A stretch of 45,900 bases of DNA from a virus. The position numbers and the translations under genes are program-made. A model generated the notes under the pieces. That model did not search any database and had not been told where the DNA came from. It saw only the letters and a list, made by a program, of their open reading frames with translations. Location of the stretch: positions 1 to 45,900 of the IMG/VR virus record IMGVR_UViG_3300042868_007302; one strand, given 5' to 3'. This document shows, piece by piece, positions 37,066 through 45,726 of the stretch. How positions within the stretch are numbered: position 1 is the first letter of the stretch; every line of letters begins with the position of its first letter.

Positions 37066-37929
37066 TTAGAATGGTAATTCTTCATCCACTTGGTCGTTAG
37101 ACTGTGGATCCTTTACATCATTAATTGATTTTTTACCTCCACCCATTGTAACATTTGATACTTCGTTATTTGAGTAAGCGTATTTTCCCGCATCAGAATC
37201 CCATCTTGGTGTTTCTCCTCTTGCGATTGACTCAAGGTATTCGATAGGTTTTTTAGAATAAACATCCTCCCAAGTAAGTTTGTCAGAAACCCACTCATTC
37301 ATAGTGTTTTCATCTTCATGAACAGATGTAGGATCATCATACATAACCGTTTGAATTACGGTATAGAATGCTCCTTTTGGAGTTTTTGCCTTTGTCAACT
37401 CAAGGATAAGGTCTCTTCCTTTTTCGGAATCAGCAACGTCTCCTTTTGCCTTATAGATAGGAATAATTTTATCAAAAATACCTTCTTGTTTGTAGTTGTG
37501 CTTAAATCTCCAAAATTTAACTCCATCTTCTTCTCTGTCTCGGTCAATAACTTTAACAATATAAAACTTACGAGGTTTGTATTGTTTTGCAAGTTCTTTA
37601 TCAGAATCCTTACCTGTTGACATTAGTTCGTCATAAACTTCACTTAATGGTGAACGCTCATTGTCATTCTTGGCAGGATCATAAAACTTTTGCCATTTTC
37701 CGTCGATAAAAATTTCATGGAACCATACTTCTTTAAATGGTGAAGAACCATCTGGTGTAGGTAAGATACGGACTCTTTTTTGTCCTTGTTTTTCGTTATC
37801 CTTAAGGATTGCCGCGAAATACTTTTTCATTCTCTCTTCTTGTGTAAATTTTGAGGTGGAAGAAGAACCACCTTGTTTTGAGGTCTCGTATTGAGCCAAA
37901 ACTGCATCTAAAACATTGTTTGTCGCCAT
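37066..37929 (-). CDS. 32: gp32-like single-stranded DNA-binding protein
   Basis: A 287-residue protein (T4 gp32 has 301). The N-terminal arm and the segment KRVRILPTPDGSSPFKEVWFHEI match the start of the gp32 OB fold; FYIVKVIDRDREEDGVKFWRFKH and DLILELTKAKTPKGAFYTVIQT are later core strands. It coats single-stranded DNA at the fork and co-operates with UvsX and the helicase. The whole protein lacks Cys, so the zinc site of T4 gp32 is absent. The C-terminus ends in DEELPF, similar to the acidic interaction tip of bacterial SSB. It is the first gene of the replication cassette, after a strong terminator, so it should have its own promoter. Confidence 0.85.
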   Translation of the reverse strand: MATNNVLDAVLAQYETSKQGGSSSTSKFTQEERMKKYFAAILKDNEKQGQKRVRILPTPDGSSPFKEVWFHEIFIDGKWQKFYDPAKNDNERSPLSEVYDELMSTGKDSDKELAKQYKPRKFYIVKVIDRDREEDGVKFWRFKHNYKQEGIFDKIIPIYKAKGDVADSEKGRDLILELTKAKTPKGAFYTVIQTVMYDDPTSVHEDENTMNEWVSDKLTWEDVYSKKPIEYLESIARGETPRWDSDAGKYAYSNNEVSNVTMGGGKKSINDVKDPQSNDQVDEELPF

Positions 37930-38000
37930 TGTGTATATATTTATTAAAGGTTTACGTAGAAAATATAGTTATAAAAAATAGGGTAGTCAATAAAGTATTT

Positions 38001-38036
38001 AAAAAAATTTGAGAGAGACACTGATGTCCCTCTCAA
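38001..38036 (-). terminator. Strong intrinsic terminator before the replication cassette
   Basis: A 12-bp stem with one G:U pair (38009-38020 with 38025-38036, loop of four) is followed on the - strand by AAA and seven U. It ends the transcript carrying the Ala/Pro/Gly-repeat gene and insulates the gp32-like gene. Confidence 0.88.
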
Positions 38037-38041
38037 AAATG

Positions 38042-38743
38042 TTACATCATATCATCTTCATCTTGGCCGTACTGATTAAACGTGTCCTCGATTTGATTTG
38101 GTGAATATTGTTTTACTTCATCTGTAGTTAAAATATATTCATTTTTTCCTGATTGTTCCATTTCTTGTTGTTTATCAACAAAGAAATCAGATAGTTTTTG
38201 TTTGAATGGTCCTGAATCTAAACTTCTTAATTCTAATTTTTCTTGTGGAGTTTTAGGTCTGTACTTTTCAATTTTATCTTCAATAGATGTTAATCTATTT
38301 GTTAGTCCATCCATTTCTTTAAGTTTAGAGTCCATACCCTCTAATTGTTTAAACAAGTTTTGGAAATATTCTTCTTGTTTATCCTCAATATTTTTTTGTG
38401 CGGTAACTAAATCAGTAATATCTAATTCTTCTCCTTCTTCTTCTCCTTCTTTACCAACTTCTTCAACGTCAGGATCTGTCGCAACATCAATAGGTGCCGG
38501 TGCTCCTCCTGCGTCAGGTGCCGGTGCTCCTCCTGCGTCAGGTGCCGGTGCTCCTGCGTCAGGTGTGGGTAATCCTCCTGCGTCAGGTGCAGGTGCTCCA
38601 CCTAAACCCGCCAAAGGATCTTCAGGTTCCGGTGCTCCACCTAAACCCGCCAAAGGATCTTCAGGTGCCCCTTGTTCTGTTATATAATTAGTGATAAAAT
38701 TCACCCTTCTAATTTCTTCTAAAATTTTTCTGTCTATACTCAT
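38042..38743 (-). CDS. Ala/Pro/Gly-repeat protein with coiled-coil-like region
   Basis: A 233-residue protein. After a short N-terminal helix, residues of about 27-84 consist of two 13-residue units (PEDPLAGLGGAP) and several PAPDAGG units. A strongly acidic stretch follows (GKEGEEEGEELD, about 95-107). Residues of about 110-170 are predicted to be helical, with heptad-like spacing. The C-terminus is acidic and ends in DEDDMM. No family was recognised. A flexible, acidic, coiled-coil protein between structural and replication genes could be a virion or prohead-core protein; this is a guess. The repeats make its base composition richer in G+C than its surroundings. A terminator follows within six bases of its stop. 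Confidence 0.65.
   Translation of the reverse strand: MSIDRKILEEIRRVNFITNYITEQGAPEDPLAGLGGAPEPEDPLAGLGGAPAPDAGGLPTPDAGAPAPDAGGAPAPDAGGAPAPIDVATDPDVEEVGKEGEEEGEELDITDLVTAQKNIEDKQEEYFQNLFKQLEGMDSKLKEMDGLTNRLTSIEDKIEKYRPKTPQEKLELRSLDSGPFKQKLSDFFVDKQQEMEQSGKNEYILTTDEVKQYSPNQIEDTFNQYGQDEDDMM
38493..38591 (-). repeat. Tandem 24-bp repeats (PAPDAGGA units)
   Basis: Two exact 24-bp units (38493-38516 and 38517-38540) are followed by a 21-bp variant lacking one codon (38541-38561) and a diverged 24-bp unit (38562-38585). All stay in frame, consistent with slippage or unequal recombination. Confidence 0.85.
38592..38666 (-). repeat. Exact 36-bp direct repeat, period 39 bp
   Basis: The 36 bases at 38592-38627 recur without change at 38631-38666. 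They encode the repeated EDPLAGLGGAP unit. The lack of even silent changes points to a recent duplication. Confidence 0.9.
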
Positions 38744-38744
38744 T

Positions 38745-38969
38745 TTATCCGTTTAATAATGTTTTTATACCAGTTTTAGTTTCTACCTGGATTTTTTTAA
38801 ATTTATTCATAGTATTGTCTACTCTTTCTATAAGACCATCTTTCATTCTTACAACATAACATTCGTTTGTCTCTAAATCACAAACTTGTTTGGTTCCGTC
38901 ACCCATATCTTTTTCAGAAATCTTGGTGTTTTTACCCAAATAATTGTCTAAAATTAATTTTGTATTCAT
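38745..38969 (-). CDS. Small unknown protein
   Basis: A 74-residue protein, charged, with a central CDLETNECYVVRMKDGLIER segment in which two Cys are seven residues apart. No known domain. It lies one base before the Ala/Pro/Gly-repeat gene, so the two are co-translated, and is preceded by a TATTTATA box 14 bases before its ATG. It probably starts the short transcript that ends at the terminator near 38001-38036. Confidence 0.6.
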   Translation of the reverse strand: MNTKLILDNYLGKNTKISEKDMGDGTKQVCDLETNECYVVRMKDGLIERVDNTMNKFKKIQVETKTGIKTLLNG

Positions 38970-38983
38970 AGTTATTATTTTAT

Positions 38984-38991
38984 TATAAATA
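38984..38991 (-). promoter_or_regulatory. TATTTATA box upstream of the 74-residue protein gene
   Basis: The - strand reads TATTTATA 14 bases before the ATG at 38969, in the 47-base gap after the 2131-residue gene. One of the recurring boxes; promoter role inferred. Confidence 0.4.
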
Positions 38992-39016
38992 TATCGTTAG
39001 GTGTAAATGTTTTAAA

Positions 39017-42000
39017 TTATGCACCTAATCCTAATCCATTAGCCCTATTAATCGCACTTATTATTTTATTGTTTAATGATGTTTGATCAGATGGTTGTAA
39101 TTGTAAGTACACATTATCATCAACAAGATTAGGCCATGTGGTAATATATAATTTACCAAACCCTTGGGCGATTGGTAATAATGCTGGATTTGTGGTTAAT
39201 TGGGCGGTAGTTAAATTAGAAAGGAAAGTATCTCCATTAGGATTTTTAGCCAAACTTAAAAATTTATTAACTAAAACTGTAATTGGATTTGTTACCGAGC
39301 TAAACGCCGCGGTTGGTATTATTTGCCCATTACCACTACTTTGACAATAGTAACTATTTGTTACTCCTGATATATATAAATCATTATCACCTAAATGTGA
39401 TTGATTTAAAGGTATATTTCCAAAATTATTTGAGTTCACTTTAAATGTGGTTCCATCATAATTAGCAATATATCCGATTATGAATATATAATATCTTAAT
39501 GCAGTATTTTGGTTACCTAATGGTAATTTACTATTTACGGTTGTTTTAATTGTGTCAACAATACTTGCTTCAGAAATTACTGTTTGGGTTGATGCGGAGT
39601 AGTTAAATACATCAAACGGAGAAACTAAGAATTGACCACATTGATTTGAACTTGGGGTATTAGGTCCGTTAACAGTATTCATTTTACTATTTTGTTGTCC
39701 AATTATGTTTGTTGTTATATTTGCACTTGTTGTATTTTTAACTTTATTTAAAAGTGGTGTAACAAAATTCTTATATATTGTTTGTAGATATGAATCTTGA
39801 GCCGATATCTCATAAACGGGTTGTCTTGTTCCTGAAAAAGATGTTGTAAAACTTCCAGGTCCAATAGAGTGTGAAACACTTTGTATTTGGTATGGTCCTG
39901 AGAACATGGGGACATTTCTTAGGTTAAAATACATTTTTGGTTGTATTAAAGCATTACCTAACATTGAGACATCACAAGTATATACTCTATATTTGTAAAA
40001 ATTATACATTGATTGACTTTGTGGAGTAACATTAATACCTCCCGCCTGATTTGCGGTATATTCTAACATTCTTATTTCTTCTGCGGTTTTTTGACCTGAA
40101 TTCATATTAATGTCAAAACTTGTAAATATACCTTGATTAAATCTACCAACATCCATATTAAAAGCAACTAATTTATTAGACTGACCCCAATCTTGTTTTT
40201 TACTTTGATTTTCCAATAATGGGTTTTCGGATTGTCTATTAATTTGGAATACGTCGTTTCTAAAGTCACTATTAGGGATATCTAAATTCTTACTTGATTC
40301 ATTTGCAAAAGTACAAACCATTTTACTTTTAGAATTTCTAAAATCAACATTTAAGAATGTACCAAAAATATCATTAGCAATTGACGTTGATCCTTGATTA
40401 GATGGGTTTGGTCTTACTGATATATCATTTACATCATAATAATTAACATATCCGGCGTAATCCAAAACGGTAAATCCACTCGCCTCTATTAGTTCTCTTA
40501 ATATTTGCCAAAGTGGTCTATCAGGGGTTTTTAAAATAGATTCTTCAAGTTTATCTTTCCAAGCAACTACATCACAATAAACTTCACCTGCAATATTTCT
40601 TGATGCCCTATCTATAAATAAAAAGTCTTCAAAAAGAGAATTTTCTTTATAATCATTTCCCGCAATCCATTTATCGTTAAATGCCTTCATTTTTTCCCAA
40701 GTCTCAATTCTACCAATATTTCCAGTATAATTCGCCCTATTTGGTTGTGGGGTAATAACCTGTGAAGGTAAGTTTTTAAGGACTTCAGGCATTAATGTGT
40801 TTATAATATCATTCTTAAACAAATTACAACTTTCAAAATGACTATTTAATAATTCTCTAAATTTAAACTCATTAAACGTATTATCATTTAATTTTTGTGT
40901 TGCGTATATTTTAATTAATGGGGCAAAATCTCTAATGTTATCAACAGAAAATGATATATCAAGATCAATAAAGAAATCGGTGATAAATGATCCTATATTT
41001 GTATATTCTAACTGAGGTATTGTTGAGAACCCAACATAGGTCTCTAAAGCTCTCCACTCATCAGGATAGGCATTCTGTGATTGGGCTAAAGTAGTCGTAC
41101 CGTTTAATGACGGTAAAGAATATGGGGTATCTAAATTATAGGATTTAGGTACTATCTTGTCCACCAAAGGTAAACTAGTTAAACTATAAAATACTCTTTT
41201 ATTGTAAAAAGAAGGATTACCATTATCAAACAATAGATCGTAATTTATAAATTTATTAAGTAAATCATAAACTAATTCTAATTGTTTATCTTTAATTGCG
41301 GTAATTGCGTTGTCACTTATATTTTCACTTATAAAAACCGATTCAGGTACTTTAAATAATTCAGTTGCTAATAATTGAAAGTTCCTATACTTTATTAAAA
41401 CCGAATCTTCAGCTGATGGGGTTCCCTGTGGTGTTTTTATTATGTTGGTATAGTCATATTTTGATTTAGAAAAATTTAAAAAGTGTTCTTCGAATAAATC
41501 TAAAACTCTCTTTTCAAAAATAGAAAATATTTCGTCTATTTTTGTATATTTTGTAACGTCTCCGTCTATTAAAAAGTTTTGTTGTTTTGACTCATCAAGA
41601 ATAATACTTTTTAGGTACTCATCTGGTGAATTAATTCCTAATCTATTATTATCAAAATACCCGTAATTTGGTAACGCCCAAAACATTCTAACAGATCCGT
41701 TAAAAACCGCAGGATTATTTTTTACCTCAACTTTTAATTTTTCTTGACCTTGTGGACCACTAAAACATTCATATTTTGTTTGATTAAAACTAGATCCAAA
41801 TGATGGGGTAATAAAATAATTTGATCCTGAATCCTCCTTAATCATTGTTGATAACGTAGAAATCTTTAAAGCTCTATTAGGGTCCGCATCATCAAACCCA
41901 AAATCATAATTCATTAATGAGTTATCGGATAAATTTAAATACAATTTTTTACTGTCAATATTTTCTTGTATTTCTAAATCAGTATAGTTTTCAAATAGGG

Positions 42001-45000
42001 TTAACCCATTATAAAAAACATTCAAATCATTAATAAGTTTTGGGTAAAACCCTACATTCATTTGAGTTGCAGTTAAAAATCCTGATGTAATATCTCTTTG
42101 TAACGATACTTCGGTATTAGCGGTTGTAACTGTGGTGTATCCAGATAAGTTATATATCTTTGATACGTTTTGAGTTATTGGGTCAAAATTTGTTGTGTAG
42201 TCAAAATTATCCCAAGGGGTTGTCATAAAATCAAATCCATTATCAATCCAACTTTTATATCTGTGCCATATTGATCCGTACTTTAAAACCCAAGCGTATG
42301 GTAATCTATGTACTGACCCAAATTTTTTAAAAGTGGCAAACATATAATCCAAATCAGTTGTTGCGGTACCGTCAAGTTTTTTATATTTTTCCCTTAAAGT
42401 TGTTAGTGGTAATGAATTTAAAAACAAATATGCCGCTTCTTTATAAGGATATAAATTATTATTTCTAAAATTTTCAACCCCTTTTGAAATTGAGTTAACA
42501 AAATATGGGGTATTTAACATTGATGTTGTTTGGTTATATAACAATTCGTTATCATACTCAACATAATTTACTGTTCCTTCCGTTAAAAATTGTTTTTCAT
42601 ATTTTTTACTTCTTTCTTCATAAAAATTATATAAACTTTGTTTTGTGGTTAAATTTATTGTTGGGTCTGTAACTCCATTATTGTTAAAATATGTAAATGG
42701 TCTAACAAAATTAGAATCGCTATTATCTTTAAAGTTGGCAGTTTGGACTATTGTCGTATTATAAAAAATTGATTTATTAGTATTAAATGCTAATTTAGTG
42801 TCTCCACTAACACTAAGTGAGTTTGCTAAATTTTTATTTACCCAATCAACGTTAACATACGGATAAATGTCTGTTCTATCAAACTCATTATTTTTTGTTG
42901 AGTTTAGAAAGTTACCAACGTCTGTTGAATTTCCAAGAACAGGTTGTGATGGTGGTTCATATGAAGATAAATAGAATGGGGTTTCAGTTACACTTTTAAG
43001 ATATGAAGTATTATAAATCCCTCTTCTAAAATTTTGCCAACTTTCCCCATTACCCTCATTTGAGATGTGTTTTAATATTAATTCAAAGTTTCTTGCATTA
43101 AAATTATAGTTCTTTAAAAGTTCAATTAAAAATGGATTGTCTGTACCTAAAGAATTTTTTATATTCTCGGCTTCCATATCTATTATAACTTTATAGATAC
43201 TATTTTCATTACTACCACCCCTATTTAATTTAGAATAAAAGGCGTAGGTTAAAACTCTTTCATATATTTCATATATAAATTTAACATCTTCAGTACTTGA
43301 GAATATTTCAAAAGTTATCGGATACTCAATAGAGTTTAAAGTTGTGTATGGTAAATTAACTTTTTGGTTCTGTGTTGTTATAAAATTAGTTTGAGCATTC
43401 CTTTGTGTGAACCCATAAAGGTACTCTTCCACAAATTCAACTTCGGGCCAAATATTATAATCGTTTGATCCTGTTTCTGCGGGATAGTCTCCGGGGTATT
43501 TTAATTGATAAGTTGTTTTACTCGGATTAGAATTGTCTTCCACGATAAATTGTGGCCAAGGAAAAACAGGGGAGTTAGATCTTGCAATCTTAGGTCTATC
43601 AACTGAAGTACTGTTAGATACACTATCTATTATCGCCCTTCTCCTTGTTGGGTCGTCTCTTTTGTTCCAAGCACTTTTATGGACCTCATCCAAAATTCTT
43701 AAAAACGCTTCTGAATTGGCTAACAAAACTCCGGCCATGTTTTTTATGGTCGGTTTAAACCCAAGATTTAATTCTAAAGTATCTTTAAGTGCGTTTGTTA
43801 ATTCTTGTTCTATTTCAGTTTTTTTAGTTTTTAACTGTTTTTCTAAATCATTAATTTTTTCAATAAAACTTTTATCTCCCTCACTTATACCATCAAAAAT
43901 AAAATAATTTTCTGTCGGTAATTGAGCCGCGATTTCTGTCTTATATTTAACAAAATTAGGATCGGTATCTCCTGTTGGTGAGGTATTATAGATAAATTGG
44001 TAGGATTGTTTATAATCTATAGGATCACTAGTTGTTAATATACTATCGTTTTTGTCATAATAAAAATCTTCTAATTTAATATTAAGTGGTATTGTCGATA
44101 CTGTTGTTTTTCCCGCAATAGTATAATTTGCGGTAGCACTAGAACCAAAGGTGGGGTTATCTCCTAATTTTTTTAAATTATCGGATATTATACTTTGTAA
44201 TTTATTTAAAGTCGTGGCCGTTAATCCACCTGTCACTATTTCTTTCTTAAATTTATAATTTTTTACAAAACTAACAGTGTTATTAGAAGTATAAGATGTT
44301 AATACTAACGGTCCTTGTATATATAAATTTTGATTATACCAAGAATCTTTGTTATAATATATTTCATTTTTAAACTCTGTTAATTGGTTAAGATATAATT
44401 CAGAATTAGTTAAAGCACTTAAAGATTCTTGATTTTGATAGTTATTTAATATGTCCGTAATAAACGTTTTAAGTTTTTCTTTAAACTCATAAACAGTATA
44501 TTCAGGCATATTTTCATCCATCAATTTTTTCTTTTTATACTCTTTGTAAACCTCCCTTATCTTTTGATATCCTCTTGTTAATTTTGCACTTGATGCAACA
44601 CTATTTTGGGTAGCAACATTTGGTGTTGAGGTTACAGTTGCATTTGCCTCATACATGTGAGGTAATGCTAATGTATCGGAAAGTTTAATCTCATTTAATA
44701 CTGTAAATTGATATGGTTGAAATTTTAGGTCTATATTAAAACTTCCTGATTCGGCATCAAATCTACTTTTAAAATCGGATAACTGTAATTTATATCTAAT
44801 TGCCTTTCCATACCACCCTTTTAAAGTTAAGGTAAATGGTGGGTATGGAAATTGGAAAAAGACCGCATAGGGCGAATTATCTGCTAATTCAAATAATGCT
44901 CTTCCTCTAACATCAATTAGTGAAATTGACACTTCAGTTCTTAAACTTGTTTCAGTACTAACTTTAATACTTCTAATCCCTAATAAACCAGTGTCTGTTG

Positions 45001-45412
45001 TTTGATTTTTACCTTCACTTAAAAAAGTTTGATTTAAATAAAACTCATTTGAGTTTTTAGGGTTTTTTACCGCAGTTTGATTTGCTTGGTTAACTCCTTG
45101 TCCTTGTAAAGCCCCTTTACCTGTAATTTGATCTGTATATGAATTATCTAAAAATTTTTTATTTCCAGGGTTTAAAAAATTAATAGTTGCTATTGATAAG
45201 TTTTGTAAGTCTGTTGTGTCAGGTGTTGTCCCAATAATTAATTTTGTTCTTGGTAAAACCTTACACTCTAAATTTGCATACATTACCAAATTTTCATGTT
45301 TAACTGCACGTTCTTTTACATTACCGTCGTTATCTATAATTTTATTGGGATCTATAATTATTATATTCTGGTAATCAAAGTCTACTAAAATATTTTCATT
45401 TTCAATCGCCAT
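39017..45412 (-). CDS. Giant baseplate hub-like protein
   Basis: A 2131-residue protein, the longest gene here. Residues of about 135-245 have a hub-like beta domain (TGLLGIRSIKVSTETSLRTE ... PYPPFTLTLKGWYGKAIRY). Residues of about 1625-1870 resemble the late-control-D/gp27 hub type: a PLWQILRELIEASGFTVLDY helix-strand, and near the end FSGPYQIQSVSHSIGPGSF, the usual 'G-x-Y-x-(V/I)-x-x-V-x-H' close. The long middle is Asn/Tyr-rich with no named domain. The last 200 residues form a further unit with a SNNFGNIPL motif (about 1990) faintly recalling peptidoglycan hydrolases. The start overlaps gp53 by 11 bases, and a hub beside gp53 fits baseplate gene order. Hub role is probable; the size far exceeds T4 gp27 (391). 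Confidence 0.65.
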   Translation of the reverse strand: MAIENENILVDFDYQNIIIIDPNKIIDNDGNVKERAVKHENLVMYANLECKVLPRTKLIIGTTPDTTDLQNLSIATINFLNPGNKKFLDNSYTDQITGKGALQGQGVNQANQTAVKNPKNSNEFYLNQTFLSEGKNQTTDTGLLGIRSIKVSTETSLRTEVSISLIDVRGRALFELADNSPYAVFFQFPYPPFTLTLKGWYGKAIRYKLQLSDFKSRFDAESGSFNIDLKFQPYQFTVLNEIKLSDTLALPHMYEANATVTSTPNVATQNSVASSAKLTRGYQKIREVYKEYKKKKLMDENMPEYTVYEFKEKLKTFITDILNNYQNQESLSALTNSELYLNQLTEFKNEIYYNKDSWYNQNLYIQGPLVLTSYTSNNTVSFVKNYKFKKEIVTGGLTATTLNKLQSIISDNLKKLGDNPTFGSSATANYTIAGKTTVSTIPLNIKLEDFYYDKNDSILTTSDPIDYKQSYQFIYNTSPTGDTDPNFVKYKTEIAAQLPTENYFIFDGISEGDKSFIEKINDLEKQLKTKKTEIEQELTNALKDTLELNLGFKPTIKNMAGVLLANSEAFLRILDEVHKSAWNKRDDPTRRRAIIDSVSNSTSVDRPKIARSNSPVFPWPQFIVEDNSNPSKTTYQLKYPGDYPAETGSNDYNIWPEVEFVEEYLYGFTQRNAQTNFITTQNQKVNLPYTTLNSIEYPITFEIFSSTEDVKFIYEIYERVLTYAFYSKLNRGGSNENSIYKVIIDMEAENIKNSLGTDNPFLIELLKNYNFNARNFELILKHISNEGNGESWQNFRRGIYNTSYLKSVTETPFYLSSYEPPSQPVLGNSTDVGNFLNSTKNNEFDRTDIYPYVNVDWVNKNLANSLSVSGDTKLAFNTNKSIFYNTTIVQTANFKDNSDSNFVRPFTYFNNNGVTDPTINLTTKQSLYNFYEERSKKYEKQFLTEGTVNYVEYDNELLYNQTTSMLNTPYFVNSISKGVENFRNNNLYPYKEAAYLFLNSLPLTTLREKYKKLDGTATTDLDYMFATFKKFGSVHRLPYAWVLKYGSIWHRYKSWIDNGFDFMTTPWDNFDYTTNFDPITQNVSKIYNLSGYTTVTTANTEVSLQRDITSGFLTATQMNVGFYPKLINDLNVFYNGLTLFENYTDLEIQENIDSKKLYLNLSDNSLMNYDFGFDDADPNRALKISTLSTMIKEDSGSNYFITPSFGSSFNQTKYECFSGPQGQEKLKVEVKNNPAVFNGSVRMFWALPNYGYFDNNRLGINSPDEYLKSIILDESKQQNFLIDGDVTKYTKIDEIFSIFEKRVLDLFEEHFLNFSKSKYDYTNIIKTPQGTPSAEDSVLIKYRNFQLLATELFKVPESVFISENISDNAITAIKDKQLELVYDLLNKFINYDLLFDNGNPSFYNKRVFYSLTSLPLVDKIVPKSYNLDTPYSLPSLNGTTTLAQSQNAYPDEWRALETYVGFSTIPQLEYTNIGSFITDFFIDLDISFSVDNIRDFAPLIKIYATQKLNDNTFNEFKFRELLNSHFESCNLFKNDIINTLMPEVLKNLPSQVITPQPNRANYTGNIGRIETWEKMKAFNDKWIAGNDYKENSLFEDFLFIDRASRNIAGEVYCDVVAWKDKLEESILKTPDRPLWQILRELIEASGFTVLDYAGYVNYYDVNDISVRPNPSNQGSTSIANDIFGTFLNVDFRNSKSKMVCTFANESSKNLDIPNSDFRNDVFQINRQSENPLLENQSKKQDWGQSNKLVAFNMDVGRFNQGIFTSFDINMNSGQKTAEEIRMLEYTANQAGGINVTPQSQSMYNFYKYRVYTCDVSMLGNALIQPKMYFNLRNVPMFSGPYQIQSVSHSIGPGSFTTSFSGTRQPVYEISAQDSYLQTIYKNFVTPLLNKVKNTTSANITTNIIGQQNSKMNTVNGPNTPSSNQCGQFLVSPFDVFNYSASTQTVISEASIVDTIKTTVNSKLPLGNQNTALRYYIFIIGYIANYDGTTFKVNSNNFGNIPLNQSHLGDNDLYISGVTNSYYCQSSGNGQIIPTAAFSSVTNPITVLVNKFLSLAKNPNGDTFLSNLTTAQLTTNPALLPIAQGFGKLYITTWPNLVDDNVYLQLQPSDQTSLNNKIISAINRANGLGLGA

Positions 45413-45725
45413 AATAAAAGTAATAATTTTCTATCGTATTTTTATAATCTTGTAGTGAACCAACTAAAGGGAAAGGTACACGTAAAATTGATCCGTCAGG
45501 AATATTCCATTCTTCACCCCCAAACTGAGGATTTGCTGCTAATACCAACCAACCAAAAAATGGTGTTCCATAATATTGTTGTGATATCTTGTCAAGTCTA
45601 GATTGTCCGACTTTATAAATATAGTTCTTATCTGACGGTTTTGTATCTAATTTTACAAAAGGAACAATATTTTGTTCTCCATTAATTAAAAATTGGTTAT
45701 ACCTATTATAATATTGTAATCCCAT
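45402..45725 (-). CDS. 53: Baseplate wedge protein gp53 (LysM-like)
   Basis: A 107-residue protein. The core at 36-86 (IYKVGQSRLDKISQQYYG, FFGWLVLAANP, then WNIPDGSILRVP) is the LysM-like fold typical of gp53-family wedge proteins, where it serves protein contacts rather than glycan binding. It is shorter than T4 gp53 (196), retaining mainly this core. In the T4 baseplate gp53 clamps neighbouring wedges to each other around the hub. Its end overlaps the start of the giant hub-like gene by 11 bases, and its ATG is one base from the stop of the partial gene upstream, so all three are co-translated. Confidence 0.88.
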   Translation of the reverse strand: MGLQYYNRYNQFLINGEQNIVPFVKLDTKPSDKNYIYKVGQSRLDKISQQYYGTPFFGWLVLAANPQFGGEEWNIPDGSILRVPFPLVGSLQDYKNTIENYYFYYGD

Positions 45726-45726
45726 A

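Noticed and set aside
38202-38687. 161-residue open frame on the + strand
   Set aside because: It is antisense to the Ala/Pro/Gly-repeat gene; its Gly/Ala/Pro run is the complement of those repeats and there is no + strand operon here.
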